DNA of 64,000 nucleotides from Pyricularia pennisetigena (lineage: Eukaryota; Ascomycota; Sordariomycetes; Magnaporthales; Pyriculariaceae): the NCBI RefSeq assembly GCF_004337985.1, contig NC_043742.1, positions 3,024,176-3,088,175 on the forward strand, written 5' to 3'. This document shows, piece by piece, positions 1 through 8,736 of this stretch. The translations under genes were made by a program, and so were the position numbers. Within the stretch, counting starts at the first letter, position 1; every line of letters starts with the position of its first letter. The notes below the pieces were generated by a model. The model was not told where the DNA came from. It worked only from the letters and a program-made list of their open reading frames with translations, and did no database searches.

Positions 1-1726
1 TTAAAATACCGACCAGGGAAATACGCGATAATCCCCGACGCGTTATCGAAACGGGAGCAGGACGAAATTAACGAAAAAAGGAAAACGATAATATTACGCC
101 TAATACCCAATATAACTATAATCGGCATTTTTTAAATATTATTATAAAATATATTACCGGCAATCCCGGAAGGGATATTTATTTTTTAACAATTTTATAT
201 AACAGGATTTTGGAACGAGGTAATGGAAAAAAATCCGGTATACGCCTATAAATATAACGCGGTTTAACAGGATATAAAACGATTCCCACCCGAGGCCGAA
301 ACGACAGTATAAATAACGGATTATTTAATAAACGTTTCCGGTACGCTATTATATAAAAACCGTTTTTGGTTACCCAATTGGGAATTTTTAATTACGGTAC
401 TTTTGCAACGAATTTATAAATCCCCAATAATCAATTATTGCGGTAAAGATAATATATTTACGATTTTGGCCGTAAATTACCATTAGGATGGGATGGCCGA
501 ATATATCCGACGATTCGTACGTAATTCCGATATATACCGCAGGATAAAATTATCAAAACAACGCAAATAAAAATTATTATTACCTTTACCAATACCGGAT
601 AGGTTTTGGAAATGAATTTCCATCGATTTTTTAACGGATGTTTTAGGTAATAATAAGGATACACCGCGTTATATAATAGTTATAATTAATAAATTTTCCA
701 AATATATTTAATTAAAAGCAATAAATTCGATAAAAGTCAAAATTTGCGCCGCGAAATTCGTTTCCATTTGGTGGCGGTTTAGGGGTTTTTTTAACGCGAT
801 TATATCGGACCGGGGGTTGGATTGGGTAAAGGGTTTTTAGTCGGAATTATACCGATAAATGGGAATTTTATAATTATTATTAACGTTTTACTATCCGGAA
901 ACGGACGGGGGTACGGAACGGATTAATTAGGAAATATAATATTATTTAAAGGTTTTCGTGGTATTCGATTAAACAAATTGGCCCGGACATTTACCCGCCG
1001 TTTAATTAGCGTTGAATAATAAAAATTCGTTAACCACGGGAATTAGTTTTAATAGGTTATTATTAAAATACGAAATAAACGCGGTCCCGGTAATATAGGC
1101 AAATGGACGACCGGGTTCCACGTCCAAAAACCGCGCGAATCTGTTTTTATAGTACCTTAAAAACGGTATAAACGTGGCCCATACCGCTATAGTTTATATA
1201 TATTAACGTTAAAAAAAACGCGAATAAAATACGGAAATTAACGGACCGCTTTAAAATAGGGGATAAAGTTTTTTTTAACCTACGAAACGTTAAAATTAAC
1301 CGCCCGAATAAAAAGTTTAATTTCGTGGCGAACAAATATACGGTCGTGGCGACTTTTATATTATTAGCGGTTACGTTAAACGTCCCGAAAGGCATCTACC
1401 CCATTTTTTACGTAAATCCAATCGAAAAAACCGGGGACGATTTATTACCGTTTTAAATTTGTACTGATATTAAACCCGGCCTATTAGTAATCCTATTAAA
1501 TTTGGATAACGAAACCGCGGAAAAATGGGTAATAAAGGAAATCCTGGCCGCGAAAAACGCAGCGGGAAAAAAACGTAAACGTAAAATTTTGGTAAAATGG
1601 AAAAAATACGACAAACCTACGTGGGAAAATTTGGTAACGGTGGAAAATATACGGGTATTGGACGAATTCGAAACAAAATGGGGGCCGGCCCAAATAAATA
1701 ATAACCTAATATTGAAACGACGTTAA
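1..1726 (+). mobile_element. Ty3/gypsy (chromovirus-type) pol remnant, RIP-degraded
   Basis: Frame 1 opens with residues LKYRPGKYAIIPDALSKRE, the conserved junction at the end of the RNase H/connection region of Ty3/gypsy polyproteins. An integrase core follows, interrupted by stops: PLPIPDRFW at 583-609, then ISIDF, SDRGLDW and ETDGGTERIN. The three catalytic codons are present with canonical spacing: Asp 625-627, Asp 808-810 and Glu 916-918, giving 35 intervening residues between the second Asp and the Glu. A chromodomain closes the element at 1502-1726. Many TAA/TAG stops, abundant TA and few CA/TG dinucleotides fit RIP. The element is cut at its 5' side by the window edge, so gag, protease and reverse transcriptase are not visible. 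It is inactive. No long terminal repeat pair could be defined. Confidence 0.85.
1502..1726 (+). pseudogene. Chromodomain at the C-terminus of the gypsy integrase
   Basis: This open stretch reads as a chromodomain: an AEKWVIKEIL beta strand, a basic insert, ILVKWKKYDKPTWEN (the aromatic/TWE signature) and a closing LDEFE helix. In fungal and plant chromoviruses this domain follows the integrase and is thought to direct insertion into heterochromatin. It has no ATG of its own and belongs to the disabled polyprotein upstream. It is notable as the longest part of the element that escaped stop codons. Confidence 0.8.
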
Positions 1727-2109
1727 CAATTAAATATCCAACCGGACCAAGAACCTGCTATAATTAATTAAAAAATCGATAATTCCCCGGGAAAAAAATA
1801 ACGCGGTAAATTTAAAGTAAATATTAATTTAACCAAACGTACGGTAAAAAAAATACGCAAAATTAAACCTTTTACCGGGGCGAAAAATAATAAAAATAAA
1901 CCGACGACCATATAAACCGCGCCTATTTTTAAAGCGGCGTGGCCATATCCCACCCACCCAATTTTTAAATTAAATTAACGTATATAATACGAGGCGATAA
2001 TTTTGCGCGGCGATAAAATATTAATTAAAAACCGAATTATACGCCTCTGATCTATTATCCAGGTTTCCCTCCTTTTTATTTTTTTTTTTAATTTTAACGT
2101 CCTTTTTTT
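1727..2109. other. AT-rich tail after the gypsy element, no gene seen
   Basis: The sequence has the same TA-rich, CA-poor composition as the upstream element and contains only short broken frames. It probably includes the element's 3' end or LTR, but no TG...CA boundary or second copy was found to delimit it. Confidence 0.3.
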
Positions 2110-3290
2110 TATTTTATTATTTTCCGCGTCGTTTTTAGAAATCGGGAATTCCCATTATTTAACGAATTGGTTAATTTCCCGCAATAGGGCGGTACGACGA
2201 CGTATAGCATTTTCGATTAAAAAAGGTTTACGACGGAATTTTCCAAAAAACGGGTTTTTATTTACACCACGATTAAAAATACGAAGGCGCGACGAGGTAA
2301 AAGCACGGGGGCGCAAGGAATTAAATATATACCGAATCGGGGTATAAATAAAACGAAATGCGACGGGGTAACGCGAAAAAGGAATTTCGAAACGACGACG
2401 GGGCGTGGTAATAATAGGGGCGAAAAGGCGTGGGGAATATACGGGACGAAATTGGCGTACAGGAACAGCGGGGGAAAAATTAGGACGGTAATTAACGCAA
2501 CGAAAATATTATTATTTCGGCGCGTTTTTTATAAATTGTTTTTATAGCGCGACGTATTACGTTCCTGAAAAGTTTAAAAATTAACAACGTTATTGAAACA
2601 ATTGTATATTAAAAAATTAAACGTATTTCCAGGTAAATAAAACCGCGTGCGAAAATTTGTACCAATTAACAGTTACGATTGCCGCCGTTACGAAAAGGAA
2701 TATTGGATATAATAGCAAAAATAGTAGTTTTGGTAAAAGTCGTCGCGGCCCCGGAGTTAGCCATTTTATTTTATACGTCCTAATAAACGCGGACCCAATT
2801 GGTATACGCGGTAAAAAAACTTAGAAATAGCACGGTATTTTTGCCAAAACTTTTTTTACTATTTACGACGGTGTTTTTAATTAAGGGCTGGACGATATAA
2901 CGATTATTATAGGTCGTAATTTTTAATTTTCGCAAACGGCGGCGAAAAATAGGGTTAAAGGCGTAAACGGCCTCGTTGTAATAATAATATGATTTTTTAA
3001 TGTCGTAATATCGCTAGTAATTAATACCGTCGGGGGTAGGGCCACATTCCCAAACCTTATTAGTTTTGGACGTTTTTATACAAAAAACGTAAAAAATAAA
3101 TATATTTTCCGGGGCGGTATATTCGTCGTTATTTAAATAACCCTGGAATTCCGCGGTATTAATAGCGCGACGAAAACGTTGCAAGTATAAATTAGCGATA
3201 CCACCTAATTAATATTTAATCGATATAATTTATAAATAGGCGACCGTTATTATTGTGCGACGAAAATAATTAACCACCACGGTGGGAAAG
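2110..3290 (-). pseudogene. Unidentified degraded reading frame, probably transposon-derived
   Basis: Read on the minus strand from about 3290 downward, one frame gives long protein-like segments separated by stops. These include EFQGYLNNDEYTAPENIF, a stretch with WECGPTPDGINY, an aromatic block YYDIKKSYYYNEAVYAF and a basic RRRLRKLKI block, ending near 2110 in an Arg/Pro/Tyr-rich tail. I do not recognise the family. A retroelement gag/capsid-like protein is one possibility, given its neighbours. Base composition matches RIP-mutated DNA. The frame is clearly non-functional. Confidence 0.35.
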
Positions 3291-3673
3291 CCAATTATTT
3301 CCATTACCGGTATTGGTTTATCCAAGTGTTATTTGTAACGCGATTAAAAAAATAAAAACCCGGAATATAATAACGGCGGACTGGTAACGATAAATAACGA
3401 TACGAATAATAAATAGGAACGAGCAGGAAACGAGGATAAACTAGATAAAAATAATATAAATAAGAAATAGGGCGATAGGAAAACGGGAAAAAATCGATAA
3501 AATGGTATAAAAGGGAGGAAACGGGGACGAAAAAAAATCGAAACATAAAAAGGATTCGAATGGAAAAAAAATTGAAAATAAAAAGGATTAGGACGATAAC
3601 GCGGAAAAAATACGAGGGGTAGGAACCGTAACCGTTACGGGAAATAAATTGTACCAATGGATAAACAAATTTA

Positions 3674-3930
3674 TACCGCCCAAAATAAAAGGAAAATAAA
3701 CCGCGATAACCACCCGTAAACGGTAAATACGATACAAAAATCACGATATTACTATAACCAAAAATAGGAGGGTAAAACCCGACCACGGCCCTATACCGCC
3801 TAAAATAAGGAAAAGGCGAACCACGATAACCGCCCGTAAACGGCACGAGGGATAAAAAACCCGCGATATAACCGCGGCCGAAAATAAGCGAATAAAACCC
3901 GACCACGGGTTTATACCGCCCAAAATAATG
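3674..3930. repeat. Tandem repeat, 120-bp unit, about two copies
   Basis: The landmark TACCGCC(C/T)AAAATAA starts at 3674, 3794 and 3914, exactly 120 bp apart. A second landmark, GATAACC(A/G)CCCGTAAACGG, repeats at the same spacing. The unit is 40 codons long, so the array keeps frame. On the minus strand successive units both read PWSGF...RLRAVIVV-like segments. Differences between units are mostly C/T and G/A, as expected for RIP acting after duplication. The array lies between degraded gypsy and copia sequences and may be a repeat domain of a former transposon protein. Confidence 0.65.
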
Positions 3931-4199
3931 GACGGGTAAATTATAATAGGGTACGCGCCCGCTGGATTGTTTTTATACTTCCAAATGGGGATTATACCCG
4001 ATAAAGGACGGGCGAGTACGGGTTATATTATAGATTCGTGTTTAAGGCACGTATTACATAATAAGATATAAAAGCGGGTTAGGGATAATATATAAAGGGA
4101 AGGATATTACTACGACCCGGACATACACCTTTTCCTCCCTTTTTCCCCCAGCGTTAATAATAATACCAATAAGGATATTTAACGGTCCCAAGGCCGTTG
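3931..4199. other. Intervening sequence with TATA-like boxes, possibly LTR-derived
   Basis: The segment carries two TATA-like motifs (AAGATATAAAAG near 4060 and ATAATATATAAAGG near 4090) followed by a pyrimidine-rich tract (4120-4150). This layout resembles the promoter region of an LTR. No matching second copy is in the window, so the assignment is tentative. Confidence 0.25.
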
Positions 4200-4898
4200 G
4201 CTTACCCTATAACACTATTCCAGGGGAAACGCTACAAATTTTAAGAAGGAAAATACAGATTTAAAGGGGGATTTTAATTTTGAACTTAAAAACGAAATTA
4301 ACAGCGCTCCAGCGGATAATTATCCCCTAGAAAACCCTGAAAATATAGGGTATCTACCACCGGTTATAGGGCAGTTACCACCCGCTACAGGGTATTTAAA
4401 CCCTGAAAATACAGTGCCCGCTAAGCCTGTATACTTTACCGTTCGCCCCCTAAAACCTATAACGGTAGCGGTACCTAATCCAGTACCTAAAACAACGGAA
4501 GTTCCGGTGTTTTCAGCACTTAAAATACAAAATATGGAATTAAATTCGCAGTTCGAAAACCCAGATTTAATGGATATAAATTACGTGCATTATTTTTGTT
4601 TTTAAACCAAAGAAAACATAAAAGAAAAGCCCATTAAAAACGGTGAACCAAATAGCTACCAACGGGCTTTAAATAACCCTAAAAATGCTAAATGGTTAAT
4701 TGTTTTAGCGTTTAAATTCGACCAAGTTGTTACTGCAAAAACCTTCCGTTTTATCCCTAAAATTAAAATACCTGCAGGCCGTAAACTCGTTTTTACCCGG
4801 CCGGTATTTAAATTAAAAAATGATAAAAATAATAAACCTATAAAATATAAAAATAGGTCTGTTGTTGGGGATTTTTACAGGTCGAAAGCCTAAATTAT

Positions 4899-5195
4899 AT
4901 GGAAATTTTTGCTAACACTAATGCATCACCTACTTGGCGTGTATTTTTAGCTATAGCTAATGCACAAAATTGGGAAATAAAACAAATCGATTTTATCGGT
5001 GCGCTTTTAAACAATGACTTTACCGACGTAAATATATATTTGCAGATTCCAGACGCTTTTAACGAATGGGCCAAAATCTGTAACCTTACCACCGCTAAAA
5101 TTTTAGTGGAAATGGGTTATAATCCGAAAAAATTGCAAATTATACAATTGGAAAAAGCGCTATACGGTTTGAAACAGGGTCCAAAACAATGGTAA
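4899..5195 (+). pseudogene. Copia reverse transcriptase segment
   Basis: This 98-codon open segment contains MEIFANT (equivalent to the family's METFAPV), QIDFIGALLNNDFTD (the IDF.GAFLNG motif) and LEKALYGLKQGPKQW. These are the diagnostic motifs of Ty1/copia reverse transcriptases, which copy element RNA into DNA. The active-site YVDD block downstream is broken. In the inverted copy near 19810-19830 it reads FVND. Confidence 0.85.
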
Positions 5196-5828
5196 AACAA
5201 ATTCAAAGCCCTATTTTTTGGGAAAAGGTTTTAAACCGTTAATCTCTAATCCCGCTGTTTTTTATAACGTTAAATCCAATTTATCGTTACCTTTGTGAAG
5301 GACTACCTGCTAACAGGTCCTAAATTGCAAAATATTTAAGATTTAAAAACCCGTTTTAATAAGGTATACGCGTTGGAAAACAGGGGTCCTGCAACCTATT
5401 TTTTAGGCGTTCAAATTAAAAAGGATAGGCCTAAACGCCTATTTTAACTCCATTAAAATCAGTATATAAAGGAAGCATTAGCAACGTTCGGATTAATTAA
5501 TTACAAACTTATATTTATTCCTTTATAACCGGGTGTGCTAAAATATAGCGGGGGTAAACCCGTAAATGCGCTAAAAATCAAATTATTACAACGTATTATC
5601 GGCACTTTTATGTATTTAATGCTATTAACGCGCCCGGATATCAGTTTTACGGTTTAATGGTTTTTACGTTTTTTAATAAAAACTACTATAATCCATTTAA
5701 CGGCAGCTAAAAACCTATTACGTTATTTAGCAGGTATTGAATCCTTATTTATTTATTACGAAAATGAAATATATAAAACCAAAATCCTACCCAATTTATT
5801 AATAGGGGGTTTTAAAAGTTTAAAATTA

Positions 5829-6101
5829 TTGGGTTTTAATATTAGCGATTTTGCCGGGGCTAGGGAAGATTTAAAATCCATTTACGAATATTTGTATACC
5901 CTATTTGGGGGTTTTATAACGTGGAAATGTAAAAAAGCTAATATTATAGCTTTAAACACTCCAAAAACCGAAACCGATGCCTTAGGGGAAGCCCTGCGTA
6001 AAGTACAGTGGTTTAAAACCCTATTTATAAAGATTGGACTACCTATAAAAAACCTTATTGCAATATTTGGAAATAATACAGGCTTTATAGCTAACGTATA
6101 A
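5829..6101 (+). pseudogene. Copia RNase H segment
   Basis: The segment matches the copia RNase H domain: GFNISDFAGAREDLKSIYEYL corresponds to the family's SD.DWAGD...RKST.GYL block, followed by FGGFITWKCKK and EALRKVQWFKTLFIKIGL. The first catalytic Asp is in the SDFAG context. It is part of the inactive copia fragment and has a close but differently mutated copy at 18857-19219 on the minus strand. Confidence 0.85.
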
Positions 6102-6298
6102 AATTTTACGCACTATTAACGTACTAAATATACGTTATTAAAATTTCACTACGTACGGGAGTTAATTATAAAAGGATTAATAACCCTAATATACGTGGAT
6201 TCCAAACAAATACCCGCTAATGGTTTAACACGGCCTTTAACGCTTCCAATTCACGAAATTTTTTTAAAGCTTATAGGGTTTAAACCCCTAAAAACTTA

Positions 6299-7376
6299 GT
6301 GTTTACCTATTGAATTTTAGGGCATTTAATTAATTCATTAGCTATTTACCCATTACATTTCCTTTATTTGCAAATATTAGATTTTTGCTAGCCCAATACC
6401 GGCCGTATTACCCGATTTTACCCTGTACAGGTTAATTAATAAGCAATTTATACCGACCTCATACCAAAAATTAAATTACCTTGAAAAAGCTCGTGTTTTG
6501 GGCGATTTACGCATTCGAAATACCTTATATAATATGCTTAGCTTGGACTATTACCAACGAACAGCCAGATTAACTACCTGGTTTAATAGTTAATTCCGTG
6601 GGTTAATATCATGCAAATCGGGGGTTCGAATCCGGGGGTTGTTACAATTTTGGGGGTTTTTTCTAATTCGGGGGTTCGTCCATTTCGGGGGTTATAGGTC
6701 GGTACAAAGGGATTAATCATTTAGGGGGTTTAAATCGGGAGTTCGAATTAGGTTGGGATATAAAGGGGATCTTTTTTTTAGGGTTTAATCTTTTATATGC
6801 TTTTCTTTTCCGACTTTATATAATTAATAGCAAAAAAAGGGGTGTTAGTTATATGCGTTATTTAGCATATAGTGGGTCCACTTTTATTAGTATATAAATT
6901 ATAATAAATAGTGCCGAAATGGGGCTATAGGGGCTGTCGGATTTTTTATTATATTTATTATATTGCAGGAATTACGATTTAAAATCAGCGAATGGGGTTT
7001 CACCCTGTACCGGGTTTAACACCCACCCTGCATTTACGAGTCAGCTACCCTGTACCGGGTTGGAATTTTCACCAAATTAGCAAATTAGTGCGAATTTAGA
7101 AATGGTTTGTATAGGAATGAGGGTGTTTTTCTAACAACGCATACAAAATAATTTTTCGGAAAATCGTGTGCGGCACCGGAACCCTTTGCGGGGTGCGGAC
7201 CCCCATTTCGATGTCAGAAAGTATATAAGGGAGACAAAGCAANNACCATTTTAGTGAACAATTATACTGTATTTACTGCATTTAAACCCTGTAATTATAA
7301 GCCTTTATAGCGAAACTAGCACCACGCCGCACCCAGGCTAATGCCTAAACCCCTGTTAGCGATCCATATTGTTAAC
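6299..7376 (+). repeat. Copia 3' flank shared by both inverted copies; contains an assembly gap (NN)
   Basis: This non-coding stretch is repeated in reverse at about 17707-18840, and a fragment of it lies at 14490-14657. It probably contains the copia 3' LTR plus adjacent repeat DNA. A G-rich region (6615-6740) has several GGGGGTT runs. The segment CACCCTGTACCGGG recurs at 7010-7060. Two ambiguous bases stand at 7243-7244. Homology between the copies stops at about 7376, where a Tc1/mariner relic begins. Confidence 0.6.
6575..6640 (+). other. tRNA-like sequence in the copia 3' flank
   Basis: An A-box-like TGGTTTAATAG is followed about 45 bp later by a perfect B-box GGTTCGAATCC. A 7-bp acceptor-like pairing with one mismatch (AACTACC with GGTTGTT) brackets them. 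The T-stem does not pair, so a working tRNA is unlikely. The same sequence is at about 18465-18530 on the minus strand. It is best read as a tRNA-derived (SINE-like) relic. Confidence 0.4.
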
Positions 7377-7419
7377 AGGCCCAACCTATCTCACGTAACC
7401 TGGGCAAGGTTAATAAATT

Positions 7420-7749
7420 CCTTTATCGCGGCCCTATTTGCACCTAATTTAGTAAAATAAGGGTGTTATCTTTTTAACATTTTTTTAACAGTTCCCATAC
7501 GTGTTTTATAGGGTTAGTATTTGGGCTGTAAAACGGCCAATCGATTAATTCGATCGCGTTGTTAAGGATCCAAATTATATTTTGTACCGATTTATATATA
7601 CCGACGTTACTTTGTTAAAATCGCCTCGCTCCGATATATATAGGGATTAAACCTTCCTTCAACGCGTTAATATAGCTTTGGGACGAATAACCTCCTTTTT
7701 TACCCGGCCGTTCGTCCCGTGGCATAGCGATTAGCTTGGACCTACCCCA
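7420..7749 (-). pseudogene. Tc1/mariner-type DDE transposase C-terminal fragment
   Basis: Minus-strand translation gives GRSKLIAMPRDERPGKKGGY, QSYINALKEGLIPIY and then DWPFYSPNTNPIKHVWELLK. This is the hallmark WP.YSPDLNPIEH.W block of fungal Tc1-like transposases. The catalytic Asp position (family QDNA) now reads QSNV and the catalytic Glu of NPIEH is Lys, a G-to-A change typical of RIP. One stop interrupts the frame. The N-terminal part is cut off at 7750 by the LTR-like element. The fragment cannot be active. Confidence 0.75.
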
Positions 7750-8412
7750 TGTGAACATGGCTAGCGCAGGGCTAATTCTATTAGCTACCCTGCATTGTCT
7801 TATAACGGCTAGCACGGGCTAATTCTATAAGTCACCCTGCATCGAATAAATAAATAAATAATAAATAAAACGTATACGCGTTTATATACACAAAGCTTTA
7901 TATATCACGTCTTTGTTCATAGTTTTAACAACAAAACAAATACGTCATATAAAATCTAGTTTAGTGGTATAATGCACGTACCATAATCTATATTATATAT
8001 ACGTTATTAAAGTGCGTGGGTTCGAATCCCGTTGTGGTCGCAGATTTTCTGTAAATGCACAAGCACAATAAGCCATTAGGCTCAATGGGCCGTTAGGCTC
8101 AATAGGTCGGCAGGTTAGTTATATAAATAAGGCTAAATTATGTGACGTGACCCCGCATTCCGGACATCCGGATCGAAGATCTGCACTTACGGATTCGAAC
8201 ACGTAATTCACAATTTAGCCTTAAATTTATTATTTTCTATAACCTTCATCGATTCGACGATTTCATGAATTGATTGTGTAACAATAATATGTTATCTTTA
8301 TTACCCGCTAGTAGACGGTTATCTGCCATTTTAACGTGCCATTAGCCTCATACGTAATCCATTTTTCCCCGCGTTCAAAATTAAGCTTATTTTATCTCGT
8401 AACCTCCCTTCA
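7750..8412 (+). mobile_element. LTR-like element with internal tRNA-like modules, copy 1
   Basis: The element starts TGTGAACATGG and ends ...CTCGTAACCTCCCTTCA. It matches end-to-end an inverted copy at 21735-22392 that has a clear 5-bp target duplication and TG...CA termini. Near its start are two copies of a GCTAGC...GGGCTAATT...TTAG...ACCCTGCAT hairpin block (7758-7840). Further in are a tRNA-like module (7950-8041), two tandem copies of a ~17-bp GGCTCAATGGGCCGTTA-type repeat (8078-8110), and a second B-box in reverse orientation (8191-8200). No 5-bp duplication flanks this copy. It may be the 5' LTR of an element whose body is lost. Confidence 0.65.
7950..8041 (+). other. tRNA-like module with A and B boxes inside the LTR-like element
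   Basis: A-box-like TAGTTTAGTGGTATAATG (from 7957) and a perfect B-box GGTTCGAATCC (8019-8029) are the two internal RNA polymerase III promoter elements of tRNA genes. TGCAC and GTGCG could form the anticodon stem around an enlarged, intron-like loop. The 3' acceptor strand (TGTGGTC) has no partner at the 5' end, so this is not scored as a functional tRNA. Copy 2 carries it at about 22100-22193 on the minus strand. Confidence 0.5.
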
Positions 8413-8736
8413 GGTTATAAGCCCGGATTAGCTCATACTAACGAGAATTATAGTATGCCCTTCGGAACCTTAAATTAGGCAAAATATATATTCGATAAGG
8501 TATTATTACTTTTATACTTTTGATTATTGCAGGTAATAGTAGTTTAAATATAATAAAGTTTGAATGTTAAAATAGCCAAAAAAAGCCTCAATAATGGTCT
8601 ATACGTTTAAAAGATAATAAAAATCTGAAGAACGTAGCGCGGGTTATCCTATATTTTTACGATCTCAATTCAAGTTTATATCTAAATGTCTAACTGCAAA
8701 AAATGGTTAAACTATTTCTTTTTGCCGTCTCAAGGC
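8413..8736 (+). other. Sequence after the LTR-like element, with a possible primer-binding site
   Basis: Directly after the LTR-like end, 8413-8426 read GGTTATAAGCCCGG. This resembles the complement of the anticodon arm of initiator tRNA-Met, which copia-type elements use as a half-tRNA primer. That would make 7750-8412 a 5' LTR and this segment the start of its internal region. No coding frame is seen. It ends where a TIR element is inserted. Confidence 0.35.

Larger units (their letters stand above)
4200..6298 (+). mobile_element. Ty1/copia pol fragment (end of integrase, reverse transcriptase, RNase H), degraded
   Basis: Plus-strand relic of a copia polyprotein, starting within the region between integrase and reverse transcriptase. 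Recognisable blocks include the N-terminal RT segment (AKWLI, GRKLVFTRPVFKLK near 4690-4815), ALYGLKQGP at about 5158 and the RNase H domain at 5829-6101. The C-terminal helper segment KYTLLKFHYVRELIIKG ends near 6298. Stops and frame breaks occur between blocks. The same sequence occurs inverted at about 18800-20900. Protease, most of integrase and gag are missing from this copy, so it is 5'-truncated, with the break near 4200. Confidence 0.85.

Noticed and set aside
3304..3906. 200-codon minus frame rich in Tyr, Phe and Arg
   Set aside because: Its composition follows from RIP-mutated TA-rich DNA and the 120-bp repeat. Kept only as a repeat, not as a gene.
7950..8041. Functional tRNA gene
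   Set aside because: A and B boxes are present but the acceptor stem cannot form and the loop is too long. The unit is repeated within LTR-like elements.
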